This document shows, piece by piece, positions 1-4,747 of a DNA stretch of 5,284 nucleotides. Numbering within the stretch: the first letter of the stretch is position 1; each line of letters begins with the position of its first letter. The stretch lies in assembly GCA_945903675.1 (NCBI GenBank), contig CAMDOP010000248.1, positions 1 through 5,284 on the forward strand, written 5' to 3'. The position numbers and the translations under genes are program-made. Below the pieces are notes generated by a model, which saw only the letters and a program-made list of their open reading frames with translations, made no database searches and had not been told where the DNA came from. The DNA comes from Crenothrix polyspora (lineage in GTDB: Bacteria > Pseudomonadota > Gammaproteobacteria > Methylococcales > Methylomonadaceae).

Positions 1-80
1 ATTTTGACTATTTTGCCCATCAAAAATTGTGTAATAAATGGTGTTTCCTGGTAGCTTCCAATCATTACGATTACGCTCAT
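1..80 (-). CDS. Possible 5' end of a gene leaving the window on the left (unrecognised)
   Basis: A minus-strand frame opens with ATG at 80 and stays open to the window edge, giving about 26 residues that start MSVIVMIGSYQETPF. No good ribosome binding site precedes it. A second minus frame, shifted by one base, is also open from after a stop near 90 to the edge and reads DWKLPGNTIYYTIFDG, which has an equally protein-like composition. I cannot tell which frame is used, or whether this is a decayed gene with a frameshift. No function can be assigned. Confidence 0.2.
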   Translation of the reverse strand, partial: MSVIVMIGSYQETPFITQFLMGKIVK

Positions 81-139
81 CAAAGCTATCTTAAGTTATA
101 TTTTTTGATGTAACTTCATATATTGATTACACTTGTAGT

Positions 140-235
140 GCAGATTGCACTGCGGCTTGTATTCACTTTTTACCTCCTAGTTGTAAGTGAATAATAATAG
201 TTGATTTCCCTATTATCCAAATCAGTGCAGTCTGC
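140..235 (+). repeat. Structured repeat, copy A (96 bp, MITE-like or RNA-like)
   Basis: The ends are inverted repeats, GCAGATTGCACTG at 140-152 and CAGTGCAGTCTGC at 223-235, which pair over 13 positions with a single T.G wobble. Two further hairpins lie inside. The first pairs TATTCACTT (160-168) with AAGTGAATA (185-193). The second pairs ATAATAG (194-200) with CTATTAT (210-216). The whole folds into a closing stem with two arms. Copy C at 1624-1719 has the same length and about 90% identity by eye, and copy B at 453-553 is more diverged. Copy A also has a local palindrome at its left end, AGTGCA-GAT-TGCACT (137-151). No clear target-site duplication is visible. Confidence 0.85.
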
Positions 236-251
236 AACTATATTGAATAAG

Positions 252-278
252 CCTCAAGGGCAAAATAATGTTTTGAGG
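252..278 (+). promoter_or_regulatory. Hairpin that would cover the ribosome binding site of the 287 ORF
   Basis: CCTCAA (252-257) can pair with TTGAGG (273-278) across a 15-nt loop. The right arm contains GAGG, the Shine-Dalgarno sequence of the small ORF beginning at 287 (8 nt spacing to the ATG). If transcribed, the stem would hide the ribosome binding site. The stem is short and regulation is only an inference. Confidence 0.3.
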
Positions 279-286
279 TTTAATAA

Positions 287-488
287 ATGAGCTTAATAGC
301 AATACCCTTCATTCCAATAATATTATTGACGCTATATATTTTATTTAACACTAAGTGATGGAAATAATGATTGGGTTATCTGGGCAAGTAATCGAATCAT
401 AGTCGTTCTTTTCTTGTGTTGCTTTTCTTTTGTTCAACGCTATATTGACAGGGCAGATTGCACTGGCTTGTATTCACCATCCACATGA
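287..488 (+). pseudogene. Small membrane protein gene, apparently frameshifted, ending inside repeat copy B
   Basis: A good Shine-Dalgarno (GAGG at 275-278) precedes ATG at 287. The first frame encodes 23 residues, MSLIAIPFIPIILLTLYILF plus NTK, a single hydrophobic segment, and stops at 356-358. From about 354 the frame shifted by one base is open to a stop at 486-488. It reads SDGNNDWVIWASNRI followed by a second hydrophobic stretch (IIVVLFLCCFSF) and a basic QRY. Together they look like a two-helix membrane protein broken by a one- or two-base indel. The last dozen codons fall inside repeat copy B (from 453), so the original C-terminus may have been replaced by the repeat. Alternatively the 23-residue peptide is itself a functional single-helix protein and the rest is chance. 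Function unknown. Confidence 0.35.
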
Positions 489-553
489 CCTAAATGTCTG
501 TGTGAATACTAATAATAATATGTGGGCTTAGTATCTCGATCAGTGCAGTCTGC
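453..553 (+). repeat. Structured repeat, copy B (101 bp, diverged)
   Basis: The terminal inverted repeats are identical to copy A: GCAGATTGCACTG at 453-465 and CAGTGCAGTCTGC at 541-553, again with one T.G pair. The interior differs strongly in sequence from copies A and C but keeps the fold. The first arm is a perfect 8-bp stem, GTATTCAC (470-477) with GTGAATAC (502-509), and ACAT/ATGT (483-486/494-497) can extend it. The second arm is a weaker CTAA/TTAG stem just before the right end. TATATTGA (441-448) lies just upstream, and the same octamer follows copy A at 239-246. This copy overlaps the end of the broken ORF at 287-488. Confidence 0.8.
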
Positions 554-615
554 ACCATATTAAAATCAGCCCCGTGCAAGTTTTTAAAAGTGACTAACGA
601 GTTTATTTTTATGCT

Positions 616-804
616 TTAATCCAATATCTTTATGCTAATGGCGTAAAAGATTATGAAAAAAACAGGTATAACCCACCACATTCTGAAAAAGCTATGTGTT
701 AAACCTCTGAAAGCCACGCATATCAATACTTTAAACACGCTTAAACAAGAAAAGATATAAATAAGAAAATAAGGAAAATCTTTTTTAAAGAGATTTAAGA
801 GCAA
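616..804 (-). CDS. Possible small two-helix membrane protein (unrecognised)
   Basis: This minus-strand frame is open well upstream of position 804 but has no usable ATG. A TTG at 804 would place the start 10 nt after the stop of the 178-residue membrane gene, with an AGGTG about 12 nt upstream. The product would be 62 residues with two hydrophobic segments (around FPYFLIYIFSCLSVFKVLIC and MWWVIPVFFIIFYAISI), ending ISIKILD. Its placement as a third gene in the cluster makes it plausible, since its neighbour is also a membrane protein. Against it are the non-ATG start, the long Shine-Dalgarno spacing, and AT-rich DNA in which hydrophobic frames arise by chance. No function can be offered. Confidence 0.25.
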   Translation of the reverse strand: MLLNLFKKDFPYFLIYIFSCLSVFKVLICVAFRGLTHSFFRMWWVIPVFFIIFYAISIKILD

Positions 805-814
805 AAACCAAAAA

Positions 815-1351
815 TCACACCTGCGTTTTTCTTGCTTTTTTCCTCTGCCAAACCTCAATAATAATTGTCACAGCAACAATCAAGAGGGCAATAATCATCT
901 CGATCCAGAAAAAGTGATCCGTATTTGCAGCGATAATAGCGGATATCCCTAGAAAAATACCCACCAGACCAAAACGCCAACCCACTCGTAACCCATCCAA
1001 AATGGTTGACTGCGCTAAAATCATCATAATGACTAATCCTGCGGTTTCTTGAGTTAAGTGTTCGGTTTTTTGTAACGAAAATACACCTTCCATGAAAAGT
1101 AAAGAAATGAACCAGTGCAAGGATTGTTCATATAATATTTTCTTAAAATCTATAATATGATGCTTTGATTGTAGCCATGCGATAGTTATTGCTAGCAGGG
1201 CAAATACGAAAACCATACTCATCCAATATCCATAACCATCCACTAACGAATACTCGGTGATTCCAATACCTACTAGGGACAAAACAAGCAATAAAATCAA
1301 AATAACTTCTTCAGTATAAAAATGTCTTTTGGTGTTATTTTCTTTTAACAT
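815..1351 (-). CDS. Polytopic inner-membrane protein of unknown function, 178 aa
   Basis: The ATG at 1351 is preceded by GAGG at a rather long spacing of about 11 nt, and lies 2 nt after the stop of the upstream ORF, so translation is probably coupled. The protein is strongly hydrophobic with five or six likely membrane segments, at roughly residues 15-34, 41-60, 76-93, 103-119, 126-142 and 147-167. A short charged N-terminus (MLKENNTKRH) precedes the first segment and a basic tail (QRKKARKTQV) ends the protein. The basic tail suggests a cytoplasmic C-terminus. The segment around 119-135 (DGLRVGWRFGLVGIFLG) looks like a conserved core, but I do not recognise a named family. No catalytic or transport motif is evident. 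It is the most convincing gene of the left-hand cluster. Confidence 0.75.
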   Translation of the reverse strand: MLKENNTKRHFYTEEVILILLLVLSLVGIGITEYSLVDGYGYWMSMVFVFALLAITIAWLQSKHHIIDFKKILYEQSLHWFISLLFMEGVFSLQKTEHLTQETAGLVIMMILAQSTILDGLRVGWRFGLVGIFLGISAIIAANTDHFFWIEMIIALLIVAVTIIIEVWQRKKARKTQV

Positions 1352-1353
1352 GA

Positions 1354-1545
1354 TTAGTAAAACCTCTTTGATAGATTTGTGTATGTATTATTGCTACCAG
1401 ACTGATTCCCAAAATTAGCTAGTTTCCTGACGAAAGTTTTACCAGCAACAGGTGTTTCCACATCATCAACCTGTTGCTGGTATGAAGCTGGTTCTTGAGC
1501 ATATTCGGGATCTAATGGCTGTTTACTTGGTTGATAAGTCAACAA
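1354..1545 (-). CDS. Small ORF, 63 aa, start uncertain; possible C-terminal gene remnant
   Basis: The frame is open from a TGA at 1555-1557 to the TAA at 1354-1356 and contains no ATG. The first candidate starts are adjacent TTG codons at 1545 and 1542, without a recognisable ribosome binding site. A GTG inside the frame (in VDDVETP) has AGG about 8 nt upstream. The sequence is hydrophilic and protein-like (PLDPEYAQEPASYQQQ, then KTFVRKLANFGNQSGSNNTY) and ends 2 nt before the membrane gene, which argues that it is or was translated. It carries a 14-bp perfect inverted repeat encoding YQQQV and TPVAG. A TTGACA promoter-like box overlaps its upstream edge, which conflicts with a start at 1545. 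It may be the tail of a larger gene cut short, with repeat C lying just upstream. Family not recognised. Confidence 0.4.
   Translation of the reverse strand: MLTYQPSKQPLDPEYAQEPASYQQQVDDVETPVAGKTFVRKLANFGNQSGSNNTYTNLSKRFY
1440..1482 (-). repeat. 14-bp perfect inverted repeat inside a small ORF
   Basis: TACCAGCAACAGGT (1440-1453) is followed by a 15-nt spacer and its exact reverse complement ACCTGTTGCTGGTA (1469-1482). It sits in the middle of the 63-residue ORF, about 90 nt upstream of the membrane-protein start at 1351. As RNA on the minus strand it would make a strong hairpin in the leader or intergenic part of the transcript. No long T-tract follows, so it is not a standard terminator. 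It could be a regulatory stem or a protein binding or recombination site. Confidence 0.7.
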
Positions 1546-1558
1546 CAGAGGGTGTCAA
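1531..1558 (-). promoter_or_regulatory. Candidate sigma-70 promoter for the 1545-815 cluster
   Basis: Read on the minus strand, a perfect -35 box TTGACA (1558-1553) is followed after 16 nt by TATCAA (1536-1531), which matches the -10 consensus at four of six bases. Transcription would start near 1525, giving a leader of about 170 nt to the membrane gene at 1351. That leader would contain the 14-bp inverted repeat. Confidence 0.4.
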
Positions 1559-1623
1559 GTGTAAATTAATGCCACATTATTTACATCATCTTCTTAACGC
1601 ATAATTCAATTATACTTGTGAAC

Positions 1624-1719
1624 GCAGATTGCATTGTGGCTTGTATTCACTTTTTACCTCAAAGTTGTAAGTGGTTAATAATAGCTTGATTCCCTATTAT
1701 CCAAATCAGTGCAGTCTGC
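1624..1719 (+). repeat. Structured repeat, copy C (96 bp)
   Basis: The length equals copy A and identity is about 90% by eye. The ends are GCAGATTGCATTG (1624-1636) and CAGTGCAGTCTGC (1707-1719). A C-to-T change in the left arm relative to A turns a C-G pair into T.G, so pairing on the plus strand is kept. The first arm retains CACTT/AAGTG (1648-1652/1669-1673), and the second arm ATAATAG/CTATTAT (1678-1684/1694-1700) is unchanged. Similarity to copy A extends a little leftwards (ACTTGT shortly before both). It lies in the 428-bp gap between the small ORF at 1545 and the dehydrogenase gene. Confidence 0.85.
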
Positions 1720-1780
1720 AACCTTTATTATCGACTGTATTGATTATCTATCAAGATAGCGTTAGTCCAGCCAGCGCAGT

Positions 1781-1820
1781 ATCAATCGACCAGCCTATGT
1801 TTTAGTGGTCACAATGCGAT
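1781..1820 (+). repeat. 40-bp dispersed repeat, copy 1 (downstream of the dehydrogenase gene)
   Basis: This stretch matches 3742-3780 in the same orientation, with four substitutions in two adjacent blocks and one deleted base. The shared core includes ATCAATCGA, AGCCTATGTTTT and GGTCACAATG. In this copy GCCTAT (1793-1798) can pair with ATAGGC (1819-1824). The two copies bracket the dehydrogenase transcription unit. The repeat family is not recognised. Confidence 0.6.
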
Positions 1821-1826
1821 AGGCAC

Positions 1827-1853
1827 AAAAAAGCCCAGAGATTATCTAGGCTT
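1827..1853 (-). terminator. Rho-independent terminator for the dehydrogenase gene
   Basis: On the minus strand AAGCC-T-AGA (1853-1845) pairs with TCT-G-GGCTT (1839-1831) around a 5-nt loop, nine pairs including one U.G wobble. Six T residues run from the end of the stem (1832-1827). The wobble and T-tract both fit minus-strand transcription. It lies about 120 nt past the stop codon of the dehydrogenase gene. Confidence 0.85.
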
Positions 1854-1880
1854 GATTGAAAAGCAAAGTGTTAAATAGTT

Positions 1881-1933
1881 AAAAAGACTAGACAGAACGC
1901 CCACGGGCTTTATTTTGTATGCGTTCTTGTCTA
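1881..1933 (-). terminator. Second, upstream hairpin with T-tract (tandem terminator candidate)
   Basis: TAGACAGAACGC (1889-1900) and GCGTTCTTGTCTA (1921-1933) pair over 12 bp with one bulged base around a 20-nt loop. On the minus strand the stem is followed after 3 nt by TTTTT (1885-1881). It lies 41 nt past the dehydrogenase stop. The large loop and the gap before the T-tract make it weaker than the terminator at 1827-1853. GTCTATT is tandemly repeated just to the right (1929-1942). Confidence 0.5.
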
Positions 1934-1973
1934 TTGTCTATTGTTATATTGCTTAGAAGAGTCAATTGCAAAA

Positions 1974-3443
1974 TCAACGTAATGAAGATCGTTGTTTAGT
2001 TTTTGCATAGTTTATAAAAACTGTTTTAGTTTCAGTGAAAAAGTTCAGTCCTTCATCGGACATTTCTCGATCACCAATTGCCGTGGCTTTGGTGCCGCCG
2101 AACGGTAATTGTGCTTCACCACCGATAGTTGCTTCATTAATATGGATCATTCCTGTATCCACTTCATTAATGTAGTGCATCGCTGAATTAATATCTTCAG
2201 TAAACAGAGACGTGGTCAAGCCATATTCAACGCTATTGGCAAATTGCAATGCTTGTTCTAGATCTTTAGCTGTTGCTATGGAAAGTACTGGTCCAAAAAC
2301 TTCTTCTTTAAAAATACGTGCTGTGGGTAAAACATGATCAAAAATTGTCGGTTCAATGAAAAAACCTTGTTTAAGATGTGCGGGTCTATTTCCACCGCAA
2401 ACTAATCGAGCGCCTTCATCCTTGGCAATTTCAATATAATCAAAATCTCTTTTTAATTGACGATCGTCAACAGCTGGCCCCATATCTACAGTTTCATCTA
2501 ACCCATTTCCAACTTTAAGTTGTTTGGTTTGGTTGACCAGTATTTCTAGCAGCGCCTCTTTAACTTCTGGCATGACAATGACCCGAGAGGTTGCAGTGCA
2601 ACGTTGACCAGTCGATCCAAAAGCGCCATTGAGAATAGCCGCAGCCGCAAATTCTAAATTGGCATCGGCTAGCACTACCAGAGCATTTTTACCGCCCATC
2701 TCGCAGGTTACTTTTTTCTGTAAAGTCGCAGCACGGGAATAAATGGCTTCACCGACTGGATTTGAACCGGTGAATGAAATGGCTTTGACAGCAGGCGCAT
2801 TAACTATTGCTTCTCCCACTTCGCTGCCGCAACTAGTAACCATATTGATCACGCCCGGAGGTATTCCGGCTTCAGCATAAATTTCGATTAACAATGCAGC
2901 AGTAGAAGGCGTTAAATCGGCGGGTTTCATAACAATTGTATTACCCGCAATTAATGCGGGTGCCGATTTCCAAACGGGACAAGCCCAAGGAAAATTAAAC
3001 GGAAGAATTAGCCCTACTACACCTAAAGGGCGTCGCAAGGTATAAGCAAACATGTCAACACCTTCAGTAGGTAATGTTTGTCCACCCATACGAAAGCCTG
3101 CGCCTGCATAATATTCTAAGAGTGCAATGCCTTTCATCACTTCGCCAACTGATTCTTTTAGCGTTTTACCTTCTTCACGCGTCATGATGCGAGCAATTTC
3201 GTCACTTCTTTTCCGTGCAATATCTGCAGCTCTCCACAAAATACGGCCACGTTCTGGACCGGGTGTATTTTTCCACTGTGGGAAAGTACTTTCCGCTGCT
3301 TCTACTGCAGCTTGCACATCTTTGCCAGTCGCCGCCGGAAACTCAGCAATAATATCAGTGGGATCAGCAGGATTGATATTCCTAACTAATTGTTTTGAAG
3401 CCGGATGAAACCATTTGCCATTAATATACGAACCCGTTGCCAT
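1974..3443 (-). CDS. NAD(P)-dependent aldehyde dehydrogenase, alpha-ketoglutaric semialdehyde / succinate-semialdehyde dehydrogenase-like
   Basis: This is a complete 489-residue member of the ALDH superfamily, the usual length for the soluble cytoplasmic enzymes that oxidise aldehydes to carboxylates with NAD(P)+. Visible landmarks are PFNFP with the oxyanion asparagine N150, the cofactor lysine in VMKPAD (K173), the Rossmann-turn motif FTGSNPVG (224-231), the general base E248 in CEMGGKN, the nucleophile C282 in GQRCTATSR, and KEEVFGP (379-385) with the ribose-binding glutamate E381. All key residues are present. D176, where ALDH2 has a ribose-binding glutamate, hints at NAD rather than NADP. 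Overall the sequence (INGKW start, YYAGAGFRMGG, GDRE, FFTETKTVF near the end) most resembles the KGSADH/YcbD-like branch. The exact substrate cannot be read from sequence and no pathway partner is adjacent. The ATG at 3443 gives the normal family N-terminus, although the ribosome binding site (GAGAG, about 10 nt upstream) is weak. It appears to be transcribed alone, with terminators at 1827-1933. Confidence 0.97.
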   Translation of the reverse strand: MATGSYINGKWFHPASKQLVRNINPADPTDIIAEFPAATGKDVQAAVEAAESTFPQWKNTPGPERGRILWRAADIARKRSDEIARIMTREEGKTLKESVGEVMKGIALLEYYAGAGFRMGGQTLPTEGVDMFAYTLRRPLGVVGLILPFNFPWACPVWKSAPALIAGNTIVMKPADLTPSTAALLIEIYAEAGIPPGVINMVTSCGSEVGEAIVNAPAVKAISFTGSNPVGEAIYSRAATLQKKVTCEMGGKNALVVLADANLEFAAAAILNGAFGSTGQRCTATSRVIVMPEVKEALLEILVNQTKQLKVGNGLDETVDMGPAVDDRQLKRDFDYIEIAKDEGARLVCGGNRPAHLKQGFFIEPTIFDHVLPTARIFKEEVFGPVLSIATAKDLEQALQFANSVEYGLTTSLFTEDINSAMHYINEVDTGMIHINEATIGGEAQLPFGGTKATAIGDREMSDEGLNFFTETKTVFINYAKTKQRSSLR

Positions 3444-3513
3444 GTTCTTAGTCTCTCGTGATTAGGAAACTGATAAAAAACTCAAACACTTTGTTAAGGG
3501 TATCCCTGCATAA

Positions 3514-3531
3514 AAGGCTGGGACTAGCCTT
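3514..3531 (-). other. Small hairpin in the dehydrogenase leader
   Basis: AAGGCT and AGCCTT (3514-3519/3526-3531) form a perfect 6-bp stem with a 6-nt loop. It lies about 70 nt upstream of the dehydrogenase ATG and is followed on the minus strand by a few T residues. A smaller AGGG-TAT-CCCT palindrome lies next to it (3497-3507). It could end read-through from the right-hand operon or act in the leader. I see no convincing -35/-10 pair for the gene. Confidence 0.3.
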
Positions 3532-3534
3532 ACG

Positions 3535-4008
3535 TGTTTCTAGAATATTGCAAAACATGCACCTGATGCAAGTATTAGCTGTTGTCAGTATTACAGAAAG
3601 TGACGCAAATTCATGCTGTGCCAAATACAGCGTCATTTCCATAAGGTTTTAGTAAAGATTATCAGGTGCGCCAAATCACTATCAAAGTGCTGGTGGCTGT
3701 GCGTTTAGTTGCACCACTTCCATTGGTCACCATAAGACTGCATCAATCGATTAGCCTATGTTTTGGCGGTCACAATGGATTATTATTTGCGCTCATTTAG
3801 TGGCTCAACTTTCACCACAACCCTTGCCACGTCTAATATTAACTGGCTCACCACGCAACTGCTCATCATGGGCGTCTAACCCACACCTAGACTCAATGTA
3901 TGCGCTCACCATGAAACCGCACACTTATTGAAACCATGCCGTTTAAATGCCAACATTTACCAGAAAGATCATTGCCCTAATATTGCCCCTTTATTTACTG
4001 CTACGTAA
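3535..4008. other. Intergenic region without a convincing gene
   Basis: No frame on either strand has a credible start, ribosome binding site and protein-like composition. The stretch holds the second 40-bp dispersed repeat (3742-3780), a 9-bp inverted repeat GCACCTGAT/ATCAGGTGC (3559-3567/3661-3669), and a TGACGC/GCGTCA dyad (3601-3606/3630-3635) inside it. The short minus-strand frame around 3870-3785 (starting MMSSCVV, 28 residues) could be a relic but lacks support. No terminator for the 4215-4009 gene is obvious. Confidence 0.5.
3742..3780 (+). repeat. 40-bp dispersed repeat, copy 2 (upstream of the dehydrogenase gene)
   Basis: This copy has the same orientation as 1781-1820, with four substitutions and one missing base. 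It contains the palindrome AATCGATT (3745-3752), which the other copy has lost. It lies about 300 bp upstream of the dehydrogenase start, so the two copies enclose about 1.96 kb containing the gene and its terminators. Confidence 0.6.
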
Positions 4009-4215
4009 CTAATCAAACCGTTTTAACATGTCCTTATAGTCACGAAACAAGGTATTCATTTCTCTGCAGATTGATCTTATACCGCCCTTATAAGCGTTCT
4101 TTGAGGATATAACCTTACCAGTTGGTGTTCTTGCACCCGTGCTATGTTGCCACGGCTTCCAATTCTGAATTAACTGGGACTGTTTCTCCCGTTCTTCTGG
4201 TGTCCAGTGTCGCAT
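4009..4215 (-). CDS. Small conserved-type hypothetical protein, 68 aa (STGxRTPxGK motif)
   Basis: ATG at 4215 is preceded by GGAG with 7-nt spacing, a good ribosome binding site, and the frame ends at TAG 4011-4009. The product begins MRHWTPEEREKQSQLIQNWK and continues with STGARTPTGK and NAYKGG. This resembles the short motif (S/C)GP(R/K)TPEGKxxSxxNAxKHG that I know from many small uncharacterised bacterial proteins. The C-terminal third is charged and probably helical (REMNTLFRDYKDMLKRF). It is the last gene of the right-hand operon. Its first 24 codons overlap the end of the preceding gene in another frame (74 nt). No function is known to me. A nucleic-acid role is possible from the basic character, but that is a guess. 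Confidence 0.7.
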   Translation of the reverse strand: MRHWTPEEREKQSQLIQNWKPWQHSTGARTPTGKVISSKNAYKGGIRSICREMNTLFRDYKDMLKRFD

Positions 4216-4738
4216 TGGGTATCTCCGTTAATAGTTCGTTTGAATTATTTTTATTTTCTTGCGTACGTGGAGCAGTTAGTCCGTTATTAATTTGTTGATT
4301 GCCACTAGTGATATTTGCTTGCTTGGCATAGACAACGGATGGATTTTTAATATCTGATAATGCTTGAAGCGTTGACCGACATTGGGATTGTGCTTTATAC
4401 GCCAATCGTAAAAAACTCTCATAGTGTGGCATATGTGTTTGATCAAGACCTTTCATCACCAAATTGTTAAACAATGCGTCTAGTGTATGGGCTTGGCTTA
4501 ATAGCATCGCCTCAGCTCTTGTCATGTTCCCACCAATAACATCCGCTGTTTGTTGGCGCAATATCTTCGTTAAAGCATTAACATCATTTATAGGGTGCAG
4601 CTTCTGGATAGTTAGAGAAGCTTGAACTTCAGGTCTTGTTAACTTCTTAGCAACAGCTTCATCTTGGTCTTCATCTTTTCCTGCATTAACAATAACGCTG
4701 GATTTGTTTTTAACGGGAACTTTCTTTTTAATTGCCAT
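4142..4738 (-). CDS. Conserved-type hypothetical protein, 198 aa, phage or mobile-cassette style
   Basis: The best start is ATG at 4738, with AGGTG 6 nt upstream. A GTG at 4747 is in frame but lies within that ribosome binding site. The basic lysine-rich N-terminus (MAIKKKVPVKNK) is followed by NAGKDEDQDEAVA (18-30). A helical middle (about 35-130) contains LHPINDVNALTKIL, MTRAEAMLLSQAHTLDALF and YKAQSQCRSTLQAL. Then come KNPSVVYAKQANI and GNQQINNG (131-153), a polar, asparagine-rich linker, and a tail ending EAVAT. I associate this motif order with an uncharacterised protein found beside the STGxRTPxGK small protein in proteobacteria, from memory and without a search. No enzyme motif or membrane segment is visible. 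Its stop lies inside the next gene. Confidence 0.75.
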   Translation of the reverse strand: MAIKKKVPVKNKSSVIVNAGKDEDQDEAVAKKLTRPEVQASLTIQKLHPINDVNALTKILRQQTADVIGGNMTRAEAMLLSQAHTLDALFNNLVMKGLDQTHMPHYESFLRLAYKAQSQCRSTLQALSDIKNPSVVYAKQANITSGNQQINNGLTAPRTQENKNNSNELLTEIPNATLDTRRTGETVPVNSELEAVAT

Positions 4739-4747
4739 TAGATACAC

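Noticed and set aside
3..113. Plus-strand open frame at the left edge, ending at TAA 111-113
   Set aside because: The frame has no visible start and its composition (many aromatic residues, cysteines and histidines) looks like chance translation. Minus-strand frames over the same bases look more protein-like.
140..235. tRNA or tRNA-like gene, because of the cloverleaf-like fold
   Set aside because: The closing stem is 13 bp, there are only two arms, and no T-loop or anticodon-like features are visible.
653..760. Plus-strand 35-residue basic peptide starting MKKTGITHH
   Set aside because: It has only a weak ribosome binding site and lies opposite the minus-strand hydrophobic frame. No other support.
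140..1719. CRISPR array
   Set aside because: The repeats are about 96-101 bp, unevenly spaced by hundreds of bases, and have no regular spacers or cas genes nearby.
3127..3408. Plus-strand ORF of 93 residues
   Set aside because: It lies entirely antisense to the N-terminal part of the well-supported dehydrogenase gene and is low in plausibility as a protein.
3448..3652. Two opposing 64-residue ORFs (3448-3642 minus and 3458-3652 plus)
   Set aside because: They overlap almost entirely on opposite strands, the plus one starts with GTG, neither has a ribosome binding site, and the region contains leader hairpins.
3700..3900. Integron attC site, suggested by GTTAGAC/GTCTAAC near 3874-3880 and the gene-flanking repeats
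   Set aside because: No partner RYYYAAC box with matching inner arms was found at a suitable distance on either strand, and the flanking 40-bp repeats lack the attC layout.
4739..4747. GTG at 4747 as start of the 198-residue gene
   Set aside because: The GTG is part of the AGGTG ribosome binding site for the ATG at 4738, which has ideal spacing.
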